From Lytechinus variegatus (taxonomy: Eukaryota; Echinodermata; Echinoidea; Temnopleuroida; Toxopneustidae): a stretch of 64,000 nt of DNA. The notes under the pieces were generated by a model. It was not told the DNA's origin, made no database searches, and worked only from the letters and a program-made list of their open reading frames with translations. The DNA is taken from the NCBI RefSeq assembly GCF_018143015.1, contig NC_054741.1:66657754-66721753 (forward strand), in the 5' to 3' direction. Position 1 is the first letter of the stretch, and the number at the start of each line of letters is the position of its first letter. Shown here piece by piece: positions 34,868 through 47,490 of this stretch. A program made the translations under genes and the position numbers.

Positions 34868-35519
34868 CTGAAATTTTTCAACCGCGCTGCTCACCGACCT
34901 CTTACTTTCGAATCTCGCACAACTTTTGAGACCAAATTTGCGATCCCCGGGTACGCGATTACGAAGTTACGCAATATTATGTAAGTGCATGTCAGACCCA
35001 ATACTGTTCATGTACAAATCCAATGCAAAATTGTGTATTTAGCCAAAATTCATAAATGTATAATTATTTCTACTTTTGCTGATTAAATTTAAATAATTTA
35101 GTCTTGTTTATGATCGAAATTAAGAATGCAGCAATTTCCATAAAAATACAATAAAAAGCAAAAAACAAAGAAATACATAAGAAATACGTAAAACGGATTG
35201 CGATACCATTTTTTTTTGGAAGTACACTTAATCGAGATCCTTCAACGACTCTGTGAATAAAACAAATTAGCAGTTTTGAGGTAGTATAATAGTTGATCAG
35301 AGAAAATTTTTTATTTCATGAATAAATTAGCATAATTAATTTATTTAATGAAAAATCTTATTATTAAAAAAAATACATACAGCCTTGTAGATTATATCGC
35401 ACACTGCCACTGTGCAAATTTTTGCGGCTCTCGCGCGATCGAAAGGCGAGATCTCAGGGGGGGGGGGGCGGAATCCGCCCCTCCCCTGCTGTGAGATAAC
35501 CCGGCTCTTTTAGGGTTAA
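34868..35519. mobile_element. Diverged copy of the 3140-3908 TIR element
   Basis: Shares cgcacaacttttgagacca, gtaagtgcatgtcagacc and a ...gcgagatctcagggggg right end closing with agggtta. It begins 57 bp after the stop of the SRCR gene, so it may lie in its 3' UTR. Confidence 0.68.
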
Positions 35520-35569
35520 TCTTATCTTACTGCATTTCCAGTAGTATTTGACTACGTGTGAAATGTAAC

Positions 35570-36159
35570 TTAAAAGGACAAGTCCACCCCAACAAAAAGT
35601 TGATTTGAGTAACAAGCATAGCACTGAAAATTTCATCAAAATCGGATGTAAAATTAAAAAGTTATGACATTTTAAAGTTTCGCTTAATTTCACAGAACAG
35701 TTATATGCACATCCTGATTGGTATGCGAATGAGGAAACTACATGTATGACGTCATCAACTCACTATTTCTTTTGTATTTTATTATATGAAATATGAAATA
35801 TACTAATTTTCTCCTCATTGTCAAGTGATACAACGATTAATTCCTCCCTGAACATGTGGAATTAGCATTGTTAAATACTACATGGTTAAGTCAAGTTGGT
35901 CCTTATTTGTCAAATCTATAAAGAATGAAATATTGTATAATTCAAACAATAAAAAACAAAAGAAATAGCGAGTGATGGACATCATCGACTGACTCAACTA
36001 GTTGTGCATACCACTGTTCTGTGAAAATAAGCGAAGCTTTAAAATGTTATAACTTTCTTATATGTTACATCCGAGTTTGATGAAATTTTCCTCACTATGC
36101 TAGTTTCTTTTCTCTATTTATTCAAGTCAGCATTTTCCTGGGGTGGACTCGACATTTAA
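35570..36159. mobile_element. Long-TIR MITE, family 'aaaggacaagtccacc', copy 2
   Basis: ttaaaaggacaagtccaccc to ggggtggactcgacatttaa; arms match those of 22905-23517. Confidence 0.78.
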
Positions 36160-36530
36160 ACACTTTTAAAACTACTATCATTACAATTTTTTATTTAAAA
36201 TTTGTACTAATTAATATAATGATCTATTTATCGATTGATTGATTGACTGATTGCTTGACTCAGTGATTGATGAACTGTTTTGAATATCATATAGCCTTTT
36301 GAACAGTGGTCATATATTTTCATGAGTTATTATATTTTAACTTTTACTCATTATACATTGAAGAAGGTGAGATGGGTAAACGATAATTGAATAACAAAAT
36401 CAATTTTATCTAATAAGGTAAGTAATAAATTGATAGGAAATATATAATGAGAAACTTATGGAGCATAAAAAATTACTAGCGTTAAGAGAAATGGTGAACT
36501 TGAGAATAGATGGGATAGGAACAGGGGGTC

Positions 36531-36700
36531 TTTTCATAAAGCTGTTCGCAAGTTAAGAGTGATTTTAAGAAGGACTGGTGATCATTTCTTTTGATAAATG
36601 ATATTCACCATTAAATGTTCATTGGTGATTATTTAGCGCGAAGAAAGATTCACCAGTCATTCTTAAAGTCGCTCTTAACTTACGAATAGGTTTATGAAAT
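36531..36700. mobile_element. Hairpin MITE
   Basis: ttttcataaagctgttcgca and its imperfect inverse (acgaataggtttatgaaa), with gttaagagtgattttaagaa paired inside. Confidence 0.7.
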
Positions 36701-37001
36701 AAACACTAGTTTTGACATACGTTTCCTATAATTAGACATCACCAGTTGGAAACGTTTAAACTGAAGCTATGCTGGGTTAAAGTGTTACCCATACTTTATG
36801 ATATTTACATTCGTAAAAATATAGGGTAAAGGCATTCATTCCTGTACTGAAAATTTCCACAAAAATTACGAAAAGTATGCACGATTTTTTTCAAGTTCAC
36901 TTAAGCCAAGTCCCCGTGGCATTTTACGCTTCTAATTGAACTTGTTTAGAAATTATGTAAGTAATAGATTACAGCATGTAGTGGATGAAACGGAGTTCTG
37001 T

Positions 37002-37268
37002 CAACAGCGTTGGGCGGAAATCCCAGGGGGACAGGGAGACGTGTCCCCCCTACTCAAAATAGTAGGGGGCACAATATCAAATGTCCCCTCTACTATTTCT
37101 GGTCTTTTATGATAGTAAGAAATTCATCATTCAAATAAAAATCAAACATGTATTTTAGGACGAGATGGCCTTACTTTTGGGATAACCTTTTATTTTTTTA
37201 TTTTTTGCTCGTCAAATTTTCTAACCCCTAGTCCCCCTACCTATTGGAAGGAATTTCCACCCCTGTTC
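37002..37268. mobile_element. MITE with gggcggaaatccc ends
   Basis: caacagcgttgggcggaaat and ggaatttccacccctgttc are imperfect inverted ends, with agtccccc-type tracts inside. Confidence 0.6.
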
Positions 37269-37899
37269 AATAGCCTATAAATGTGATATATCATAATCTA
37301 GGAATGTGACGTATCCCAAGGCTCATTTCCACGTTGTTGACTTAGTTTTTTTAGGAATTCTTTAGGTTTTTGAAATAAATTTGCGACTTTTTGCTGACGC
37401 TTACTCTCCCAACACGAAGATATGCATAATACTGTTCTTTTCAAATTGCTTTGTTGTATATGTTTAGTGAATACGACTTGATAAATATATGTTGTATTGA
37501 GGATAAGGGTTCAAGATCCCCGGATGCATTATCAAGAGGTCATAAAAACGACTAAGAACGACGGGAGTCAAAATGTACAATTTCTAGTTGATGATTACTC
37601 ATGAAAATATAAGATTTCGAGAAGTGTTGGTGTGATTAACCGGTCTTTTACACCAACTAACTTTAGTCATTGTTATAAAGTAATAGTTATCCCGCATTTA
37701 ATTTGTAATGATGCTGCATGTGGGGAAACTTATGCGAGACAATTAACCAATCCTTTTAAGGAGAAAAATATAAGACTCACAATAAAAAATATCAAATTAT
37801 TGAAATCCAAGTACCAAAACAGTTGTTTTGGGGGTAATTTCAGATTATGCCTTTTGATGATCTAGAGTAGTCTCCTTGAACTGCTGGATGAATCTGAAG
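37269..37899. other. Between the convergent SRCR and sulfotransferase genes
   Basis: AT-rich, holds the probable 3' UTR of the sulfotransferase-like gene (minus-strand ATTAAA at 37702-37697 is a weak poly-A candidate). Nothing else recognised. Confidence 0.35.
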
Positions 37900-38554
37900 T
37901 TAGACCTTTAGTCTCACTTCGTACATTTCGTCATAATATTTCATAGCCCGATCGGTACATCTGATGACGTCAGGTGTAACCTCATCACGTGACGGCATCT
38001 TGCTTGGGGGCAAAAATTCACAGCTATTGATGGCAGTTTCGAAGAAGTGCCCAAGCTTGTCAACGTAACCATCAGCATGGACCATCCACTTCTTTGTCAC
38101 ATCAATAGACGAATCCCATTTCAAAAGTGACTCGTTATACGGCAGCCCTGCTGCTTGACAGATCTTCGGTAGCATTTCAGAAGGATTAGACAAAAATTCA
38201 TCGCTATCGAAAATTACCGTTTCTTGACCAAGCTCCTCTTGGACAAACTTCCACATATCGTAGAGGTCTTTGAATAGCATCGAACCTGATCCGTTTGCGT
38301 ATTGGTAGTCACGCTCAAAGTCGAATGTTTCTTCGACGGCAGCTTCCCCGGTTAGGAGACCCAGATCTAATTGTTGGTTGAACATCGATTTTCGTGTTGA
38401 GTTGAACACACGGAGCGGGTGACGTATCAAGAAGATATGCTTGAAGCCTTTTGGGATAAACTTTTTCTGCTCTTTAGAAACGGCAAGGGCCATATCTTTG
38501 ACCAAGACGTGGCGACTAGTTGTTTTCTCCAGCTGTCGACCAATGGACGCATAA
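37900..38554 (-). CDS. Sulfotransferase-like gene, exon 2
   Basis: Starts TTATGCG after a cgatag acceptor; the joined frame reads KISYASIGRQLEKTTSRHV. It holds FKHIFLIRHPLRVFNSTRKS, then ELGQETVIFDSDEFLSNP and a C-terminal KKWMVHADGYVDKL segment. The stop TAA is at 37900. Confidence 0.86.
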
Positions 38555-41108
38555 CTATCGATAAATCAAGATATGGAAAAAGAAATAGTTATGTTTAAAA
38601 AGAAAGTTTGATGGTAATAGGACTTCAACAGAAAAAAAAAATAAACGCTACAGGTTTCTTTTAAAAAATCCATTTCAAGGGTAACTAATATCAAATAAAT
38701 CATATAATGACCTTGAACCTTGAAGAGTAATCCCTTTCAGCAGCTTCAAAGCTATCCCGGGATGACGTAATTCTGCACGCAATCACGCGAAATTTAGAAA
38801 AATTTGATTATTTTGATGAGAATGAAATACACTTTATAATTACATACACAAGAAAAGACCTAGCTCTAGCATTGATGAATGTAGGTGTGCGGATGTACAT
38901 GAAGTCTCTTTTGTTAATAGGAATGAGTTGCTTTTATGCACTGTTAAATTTTTAGAAGTGCTTTTAAAATACGGTTGATCCTAGTTTCGCGGCAAGGTAT
39001 ATAAGGAGGTTAATTTCAGTAATTCGAGAAAAACCACTTAAAGCTAGAATAGACCACACATGTTAGTGTAGGCAGTAAAAGTTAAAACTGAGGGACTTCG
39101 TCGGTGACGAGATGACGACCCCAGCTGCCGCCGCACAGTGGGCCAGAATGAGTTGAAGTGCACCAAAATTATGTTCCGTGTTATATTTTTACTTTAACAT
39201 GTTTACTGAGTGTAATTTTGGGCGTAAAAACGACTGAATGTGATTTAAAGCCGGTCTGACGTCACTTTGATACCAAATTTTGATTGGCTACTTAAAACCT
39301 ATCTGTGAAAAAGACAAATTACGCTAAACAATGTGCAATATAGAAACTTTGTGTTATGTGTTACTTTAAGATTGACCAGAGTGAATGTTGGTTTATGCTT
39401 CTCACATGCCTATAAAGTGTGTATGAGATCCTGAAAATAATATTATGGCATCAAATTGATCATTAGATGAAAAGAAATACTTAAAAATCTGAAAAAAATA
39501 TTAACCGTGCTTTATCAAGCGGCGTAGACTTGAGTATAAAACGCAGAGTATATAACACTACGAATGTTTTACTATGAGGAGGGTTTATTGCTGAAATTAT
39601 TCTACAAGTAACATTTATCTCTGGAAGAGGGTGGGTATAGTCCTAATATGCGTTGTCAACCTTAAGTCCGGAATTCATGTCATTTTCATGAAATGGAAGG
39701 GGAATCGTCCTCGCCGTGCAAAAATGAACGGGAATGTTCACCCCACACGGTGCGCTGCCTGCGCGGTATGAAAATGATCGTTTTGGGGTGTTTTGTCAAG
39801 TAAAATCGGCTGTAACATGAAAACGGGCAAAAACGCGCAGCTAAATTTGGTATCGACTTAAAGCTTTGATATCTGGCAAAATGATGATGATAGAATTTAA
39901 ACGGAAATCCAAACGTTTCTTATGTAAATGCAAAAACATGAATAGTCAGCCTATTTCGAGGAATGTTATCCTATAAACCTCCTGCAATGTGTCTTTTATC
40001 TAATTTGAACCCTTTCACAAGGAAAGAGAATATATCAGGATTATGTGGGTGCCATTTCAGATTCCTACATGAAAAACCTGTGAAATGGCTTATTTTTCAA
40101 CTAAGTTGTCATATGCGCGGCATTTCGAAAAATGTCACATTTTACGATTTGAGATAGGAAATTAACAACCTTTATGCAAATTCCCGAATGAAATATTTTG
40201 CTGAAGTATTCTTCAAAGTGTTGTCTTTCAATTGGGCATGACAAAATTTAAAAGTTTGAAATTGCCCAAAATGACTTTTGGCGCACTTTTGTTTCGCGCC
40301 GGCCAACTGTGCGCCGGTTCTCCACCGACACATCATGATTGGTCAAAATTCATGTCATCATTGGGGCTCGATCTCGTTCACTAATTCGTCAAAGCCACAT
40401 CTCTCTGATCTGGGGACTACTCATCAAGGGGTAACACTGCGGAGGCTGGGTCGATTGGAAAAGACACCGCCAGCTGCGGAGGCCACGATCTGGAACGACC
40501 ATCAGTGGGGCATGTCAGGCTAGAAGAGATGATGGGGGCTCGAGTCAACTAATATTGTGAAGTTGATTTTATTAATGTTGTCAGATTCTATACGTGTTTT
40601 CATGTGTAACTCTGTAAAACAACCACCAAAAAAGAGTGGCAGAAAGATTGAAGAGATTTGATTAAATCTTTAATAACTTTATTGATCAGTTTTACGTAAT
40701 CCTCCTTTTGGTGTCAAGCAGCAGAAGCTATTAAATTTTTTAATCACTCCACGTGACAATGATTCACCATCCAAGTTTTTTTTTGCAGATGCCCTCAATA
40801 AATATACATACTTACGATATTTTTTCTGGTTTGGTAATATTACCCACTCCAAATTCTCGAGAACGATCAACGACACGCTTGAATATCTCCTCATTTCCTT
40901 CGTATTTGTTTGGTAGATCCAATCCAAACGTTTGTTTAACATGAACTTGGGTAACTCTGCAGTTGGTAAAAGGTTCAAACCATACTTCTATATCTTTGAT
41001 AAAACTTAGACTCTTGGTAAGAGCAGTAGAAACAGTACGGGGTACACACCAGATAATCGTACGACTTCCAGCGCGAGAACCTTGGGATTCGCTTGAAGAT
41101 GCTGCCAT
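37900..41108 (-). CDS. Sulfotransferase-like P-loop protein, two exons
   Basis: Exon 1 is 41108-40816, exon 2 is 38554-37900, with a 2.26-kb GT-AG intron (donor gtaagt, acceptor tcgatag). Phase 2 joins as TC|T, giving 948 nt and 315 residues. Residues 23-33 (PRTVSTALTKS) occupy the place of the 5'-phosphosulfate-binding loop of the sulfotransferase superfamily, and residues 142-150 (RHPLRVFNS) match the 3'-phosphate-binding motif, both for PAPS. No signal peptide or membrane segment is seen, so it is probably cytosolic. The acceptor substrate cannot be told. Distantly related small proteins of this fold are often annotated only as 'sulfotransferase family' or 'branched-chain aminotransferase-like'. 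Confidence 0.85.
38555..40815 (-). other. Intron of the sulfotransferase-like gene
   Basis: No element with clear ends. A less AT-rich patch at 40270-40530 has a short plus-strand open frame without any recognised domain. Confidence 0.45.
40816..41108 (-). CDS. Sulfotransferase-like gene, exon 1
   Basis: Begins at ATG 41108 (MAASSSESQGS). It contains RTIIWCVPRTVSTALTKS and ends at K-I-S in phase 2 with a strong gtaagt donor; without splicing a TAA follows at once. Confidence 0.84.
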
Positions 41109-44100
41109 ATTTCAGGATTTAGAGACGTCATGAAATGGTACTCGACGTAGCAATGACTTTTATCTTGGATGTTTAGTGGAGAAAATGAAGGAAGCGGGCG
41201 AGGGAGGGGGAGGGTCCTTACAAAGGTAATGCTCCTTGGCCTTTGGACCGACGTTCATTTTCATGTTTTTATGAGTGTGTATTACAACAATTTAAAAAAA
41301 GCTTGGTTCAACAAAAAAAGAACAAGGTGCTACAATCGACCCCATGGATCGGTCTGTACGCCTATACATTCATGTGATTTATGTCGGCCTGGGAAATTTT
41401 TGAGACCTTTCGTTGATATTGTATTGTTGTCTGTAAAACAGGTGTACATCGTTAAACAAAGAGGCAAAATGGAGAAACTTTGATGATGATTGACCTACTC
41501 TGCCCCCCCCCCTAAATTTGAGATGGGTATGACGATCCCCCCTACATTTTTGGTTGATAACTTTTGTTTTGTTTTTGTTTTTTGCTTGTCAAATTTTTTC
41601 CCTGCGTCCCCTCCCCCTAAAATTTTTGGTCGATAATCTTTCTTTTTTTTAGCTTGCTTGTCAAAAAAATTATGGTGGTCCCTCTGAAATTTTTGGCTTC
41701 CGCCGCCAATGATTGCCGCCTCAAACAAATCATACTAGCAATACACTATAGGGTTGCAGACTATAGGTGCATGCAACTTGTACCATTTTTGGAAAGGTGC
41801 GTAAAATGTGCACAAAGGTGCTTATATCTGCATCCTCGTGAGTCAATGTAGTTCTAAATGCAGTGATGAGAAGTTGTCAAGTCGGTCGATGGATCAAAAT
41901 ACAGCTTGTAGGTCCATAGAATGGTATATCTATGAGATATTCTTAAGCGTAACATCGGGGAATATTAACGAAATCAGAGGATTTTCCTCTTATACTTTTC
42001 CAAAAGAATAAGACGCTGTACATGTTGTGTTACGTGCTGCTGGTGTTCCAGGTGATGTGGTGATCCTGTGTGATGATCACGTGGCGATCATGTAGTGTGG
42101 TGGTATCCTTGGTCATGTTGGTGTACTCTAATTATGGTACCGTGTGCCAGTTGCAGTTGTGTGCAGGGGTGTCCCTTTCTTGCAATATCTTTAGCTGTAT
42201 GTAAATTTTATGTTGTACTCAATACCAGTATATGACTTTTTTTTAGAAATAAGTTGGCGGTAAACTCTTAAAACTTTTAAGTTTTATTATGAATATTTAT
42301 TATTTGGTCAAGAAAGTATATGGCCATGCGTTTTATGTTGGGCCCGCAAATAGGTGGTATCGGTACATTTGCACGACAAGCACAGAAATAATTAATGGTA
42401 TAAAACTTGAAATACATGTGCCACATGGGTATATTTGGTATCATATTAAAGGGAATCTTTATACCAATTACTTGAAAGAAAAAAAAAATACTTGAGATTA
42501 CTTCATTTACCAGTAATAAGCAATTATGTTAAATAAATTTTCATTTCATTAAGAAACTAAATGTGTCATCACAGTACCTAAATATGTAATAGTTTTGGGG
42601 CTCACTGGCTTATTCTCCAATCATAAGTGGGTCAAATTTGAGCTTTTAAGTTTAAAGGATACCTTATTAAGCTAATTAGTATAATTAATTGATGTAAATC
42701 ATGAAATTACATGTAACATGATTGAAGTTGTGACTGTCTGATGTATAGGAAATGAGGAAGGATAAAATATAGTGGGTTACACCTTCAATAAAATTTAGAA
42801 ACTGCAAAAATTTCAAAAAGAAAAGCACAAACTTATTTAAAGGCTTCAGAGATAAATCAATTTATTGTTTTAATCATTATGACCTCATGGCTTCAATATT
42901 GACAGCGTAGACTGATAGTGATAACTTTGATGTGTCCGAATCTTCAGATATTCTGGTAACATACATGTAACAGATAGCAAATACACCTTTTATGCAATTT
43001 TAATTAATGAAAACTTGTTTGTTGCAATAAAGCCCTCATCTGATGCTATTTATTTTTTTTCTTAATGTTACATCACACTGCATCTATAAATCAGTAGATG
43101 ACACATATTTGGCTGGCACAAAAGTGTTCAGACTTCAGAGAATATTTTTCCAAATTATAAAAAGAAAATAAACAAAAAACTACTTGAGAATGAAACTGGT
43201 ACAAAGATTAAACTAAACAGAGGTAAATGTACCCATACGTATGTAGAATATGTTCTGTACATTGATATTCAATTGACCCAGTACCAAGAGACCGTGTCCT
43301 GCAGAATGTTGAGCAAGAGGGTATATTTAAAATATAACACTCTAAAATTACATAAAGTATTTTTGCCAGGTGTATGGATTTATTTATAATGATAGTTGTT
43401 TTTGCTCACACTATGTTTAAATAAGCTAAAGCAGTAAACAAAACTTTTCATCGTGCATTTACATTTTCCTATTTTTACATGTACTGTATATGTTAAACCT
43501 GTCTCTCAGTTGTAAACCTGTGGTGTGGTCCACCGGTCTTTGAGCCAAGAGATGACAAATCCCACGATTTGAGTCAAATGAAATCATTTTTTATTCATAA
43601 TAATCACAGTAAATATATTATAGTATACTGGTTAGTGTTTGCAGGTGTATTTATGCAACTAAAGGCAAGACTAATTAATATTTTAGGGGTAAATCAAGCA
43701 TTGATACATATTTACCCGAAAAATTGTGATGTGAAATTTGGTCTTAAAAGATTATTGCGCCCAGTTATTTTGGTAGAGTTATCCCCAACAAGTTATATAT
43801 CACTGGAAAGGTCTCACTCTAAAGAGTTGAAATATGCATGTTATTTCCCTATAGGGTGTAAAGTTTATCTGATTGTCAGATTTATTGGGAAATATGTTTT
43901 TTTCACAGTTTTCCACATATTTTGACCTTTAACTTTTTATGGCATTACCCTATGCCTTTTCTGATTTCATTTTTGAATTTCTCAGACAATTTCCTTTCAG
44001 AATATATACTTTTATGGGTATAGGATGTCAAACAAGAAAAAATTATAATTTTATAAAATGGTACGATTTTGGAGCAAAATTTAAGTTGTAACGGAAATGG

Positions 44101-44835
44101 GCCCAACTCAAAACGCATGGCCATATATATTGCCTGTACATCAACATCAATCTTTATAACAATAGCACGCAATTCAGAAGGCTTTAATAATGTTGAATAA
44201 ATGGATATCGGAAATCAAAATTCAAACTCTGTTCATGTTTCAAATCATTCACTCTTTCGTTTTTAGATTATCTCCGTGCACAATAATGAGTAAACCTTGA
44301 TATTGATTAGTGATCCACGATTGTTGATAATTCTGATTCTGAGGATGAAGATCTGTGTATAGGATGATCATTTCGACTTGGTGATTAATTGGGTAGTAAC
44401 GATTGGCCGCTAAGTTGACTAGAATGAAACCCATATTTCTGAAAGCCAAAATCCTAAATGAAAAAAAGAATATGTGTCCTTTTCAGAGGTACGTGGTTAT
44501 TAACAGCTAGATATTTTATATGATTTACTCGTTTGGTTTATTAAAAACATATACTAATTCCTTTACATCTAAGCATAAAAACTTTATTTTCAACCAATCA
44601 ATATCCTAATTGAATCTATCCCATCATATATCACTAAATTATATATTTTATTGTACATTTGACCGCATCCACAGAACTTTGCTCTGCTCTTTTGCACTTT
44701 TCTATTTCACGTTCATTTCTATGCAAGTAATGTAAATAGCTTTTCTACAATTTAAGCAATTTTATCTCACTTGTATCTTACCATATATTTTTTTCTTTAG
44801 TACATATTTGATAACAGTGTCTATACAGTGCTACT
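41109..44835. other. Upstream of the sulfotransferase-like gene; repetitive but unresolved
   Basis: 41500-41730 repeats ccccctaaatttttggt-like blocks. A short inverted pair (atatggccatgcgtttt at 42317, inverse near 44110-44128) hints at an old element spanning 42317-44128. Open frames at 42289-42495 and 43569-43925 show no domain. No promoter can be named. Confidence 0.35.
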
Positions 44836-45147
44836 ATAATGTTAGTGAGCCCACTAGAAAATGAAAAAGAAATATTTCAAGTGTTCCAATTCTGTAATGT
44901 TTTAGATAAGTATTTAGTTGTGAAGTCAGTATTGAAATATTACATTCAATAAAGTTTATATCTCAGGGCTCGCCGGATATTGTAATGTTGTTGTCTCCAT
45001 TCAACACTCAACATAAAGGAGTGCATTTTCCAGTGGGGTTCACTAACCTTTTAGCATCACTGAATCTTATTATGATAATGATCATAATAATATAACTTAT
45101 GTACGGTTTTCCGTATGTATAATTTGGTGGAAAATATAAGGATAAAA
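44836..45147. repeat. Dispersed repeat copy B, with TIR core 44841-45047
   Basis: Same orientation and ends as 1-312; the core is gttagtgagcccactag ... ccagtggggttcactaac. Confidence 0.78.
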
Positions 45148-45487
45148 AATGAAAGATGAAATAAGATACAGGTCAATTTGTAACCGCTACTGCTCACCTC
45201 ACAATATATTGGATATCATATTCTGAGAGGGTGAGTTTAAACATTTATTACGATATTTGAATATTCAAAACAATATTTTGCCACGCTTCGAGCAATTTGT
45301 TCAGGGTTCTTTCTATGCATGGACATAAGAAATATTGATGGATATGTCTATATTTTGCAATTATCTCCATCACCTTATGTTCAAACTACCTCTTCATCCA
45401 TATATTCTTTCCAAAAATTTTCTTTCAAACTGCTACTGCATGGACATGATAAAAATACTTAATTTGTGCTCTTAGACTGCGTTTGAT

Positions 45488-45635
45488 ACCTTAATCACAT
45501 TTGCTCTACGGCGAGTCGAAAACAGCCGTTATAACATTTTTTGTACCAACTACATAGAGGTGGTTTGAATAAAATTAATAAAACGGTTGTTTTCGACTCG
45601 CCGTAAGGCCGCCGTAGAGCAAATGTGACCAAGGT
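45488..45635. mobile_element. Hairpin MITE
   Basis: cacatttgctctacggcgag on the left and gccgtagagcaaatgtgacc on the right; ggcgagtcgaaaacagccgt is also paired inside. Confidence 0.75.
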
Positions 45636-46161
45636 GTAATTCTCATGTCTCTCTGGAAACGGGAAGAAACCACGCGTTGTTGAGATAACCAAGGGAACCC
45701 TGCTCGATAGGACACTGGCTCTGGATGAAAAGAAAAGACACAAAATCTGGGTAATAAATGTAATGACTGTATAGTTGCATTTTTGCCTTATTAATAGTTT
45801 GATAAGTAAAAGTTTTGAAGATGGTCTAGTTATAACATCTGACTATGAAAGCGTTGAGTGACGAGGCTTTTAGAGAACTGGGGCTAGTAGCTGAAAAAGT
45901 TTCGTTTGAACACAACTCAAAGAATCAGGCGCAAATCCCAAGTAGACGCTTTTGATTTAGTGAATTTATACGTTTTTCTTTTTATTTAAACTTAATTATG
46001 TATTTATTTTATTTTTGTTTGGGTTTTTCTTAATAAAACGCAGGGTAGTCCCATTAAAGCAAGAGGACTGCTTTACAAAGGAGCCTTGCTGTCATTCACA
46101 TTTCGAACATTATACAATCATAATTATAACATACGCAATTAAAACACACAACTAATACAAA

Positions 46162-46162
46162 A

Positions 46163-46193
<31 letters not shown>

Positions 46194-46200
46194 TACATAT
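46162..46200. repeat. AT microsatellite
   Basis: An A-run followed by (at)n near the LINE 3' end. Confidence 0.85.
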
Positions 46201-46869
46201 TAAACAAAAAACAGGGGGATTGGGGTCTATACATATTATGACATAAACAGTAGAAAATTAATTAGCTTGCTTAGAATTCACGGACGTACTTTTCGTTTAA
46301 AGTAAAGTGAAGCAGAGCACTTAGAGATCAGAGGCGTAGTTTGAAATAAAAATCCGGGAGCAAGACCGCTTAGAGTTTTATACATAAGTACTTGGTAATT
46401 GTAATCCGCTCTATTTTTAATCTCAGAGAGTACATTATACTCTGGACTGGGATATAGTAGTCTATCATCTAATATCAAACGACAGTATCTTTTTTTACAC
46501 TTTTGTTGTTGCTGCATTTTTTTTCACTTTTAATGATTCCCAAACAGTTGAACAGTAGTCGATATGAGGAAGGATTGAGGAAAAATACAAAGGGAGCGGG
46601 TACGTCTTGTCAGACAGTGCTTAATTCTCCGCATGCATATTATAGAATTGACGATCTTTATAATGAATGGCATTGCATGACGTTAAAAGGTCAGTCCAAA
46701 ATATGATTACTGAAAGGTGATACCCTGTTATTTAAATTAAGTTACATTTTCTATGGATTTACCCTCCATGTATACACGTAGCTTGACTAGGTACACCTAC
46801 CTCCGACTTTGAAATAACATGACTTTTGTGTTATCTGTATCGACAACTAGACCATTTTCTTAAAACATA

Positions 46870-47039
46870 CACTCTAAAAAATGAAGTGCTAATTCAGCTC
46901 TTAGAGAGCGTGTAGAGTGACTGCACTTCGGAGTGCAGATTTTTCTCGTTCAAATTTGAACTAGACAAATCAGCGCTCCGAAGTGCAGTCACTATACACG
47001 CTCTTTAAGAGCTGAATTAGCACTTCATTTTTTAGAGTG
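46870..47039. mobile_element. Palindromic MITE, sister of the one at 11745-15267
   Basis: cactctaaaaaatgaagtgc and its inverse, with cggagtgcagatttttctcg paired near the centre. It interrupts the LINE at 46020-47490. Confidence 0.78.
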
Positions 47040-47490
47040 TATATTATGTCACTTAGTAACTGTGTTTGAACAGCTTTAACCCCCTATCCAGAAGAGAATA
47101 TTGCAGTATCATCTGCATACACAGAAATATTAGTATGAAAATACAACGGTTAAGTTATTAACGTTATTAATGCACATACAAAACAGTAGAGGGCCCAAAC
47201 TTGATCCCTGCGGTACGCCGGAATAAACGGACAGAAAATCACAAGTAGAGCTCTTTTAAGACACACATATTTTGTATGCCAAAATGATAAGATTTTTTAT
47301 AAGAATATCGTGGGGGATAATATCAAAAGCTTTTCTTAAGTCCGAAGAAAGAGCACCTGTTACTCGGCATTTGTCAAGGTTATCGTATAACATATCAGAA
47401 ATATCTGTTTAGCACGTCGAGGTGGAATAGTTACTTCTGAAACTTGATTGCCGTGGCAAACCTTGCATGGCAATTAAAGTTAGTAAGTCA

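Larger units (their letters stand above)
46020..47490 (-). mobile_element. LINE, CR1/L2/jockey-like RT, broken, minus strand
   Basis: Minus-strand residues LRKAFDIIPHDILIKN, then YSGVPQGSSLGPLLF, later LPHIDYCSTVWESLK and RLILDDRLLYPS with VLMYKTLSGLAPGFL. These follow the RT order of CR1/jockey-group LINEs. Several stops; a palindromic MITE (46870-47039) and an (at)n tract lie within or beside it. Confidence 0.72.

Noticed and set aside
40278-40523. 81-codon plus-strand open frame in the sulfotransferase intron
   Set aside because: No domain, no splice signals and opposite strand to the host gene; kept only as a note.
43569-43925. 118-codon plus-strand open frame
   Set aside because: No recognised domain, composition like the AT-rich surroundings, and it lies in a probably repetitive block.
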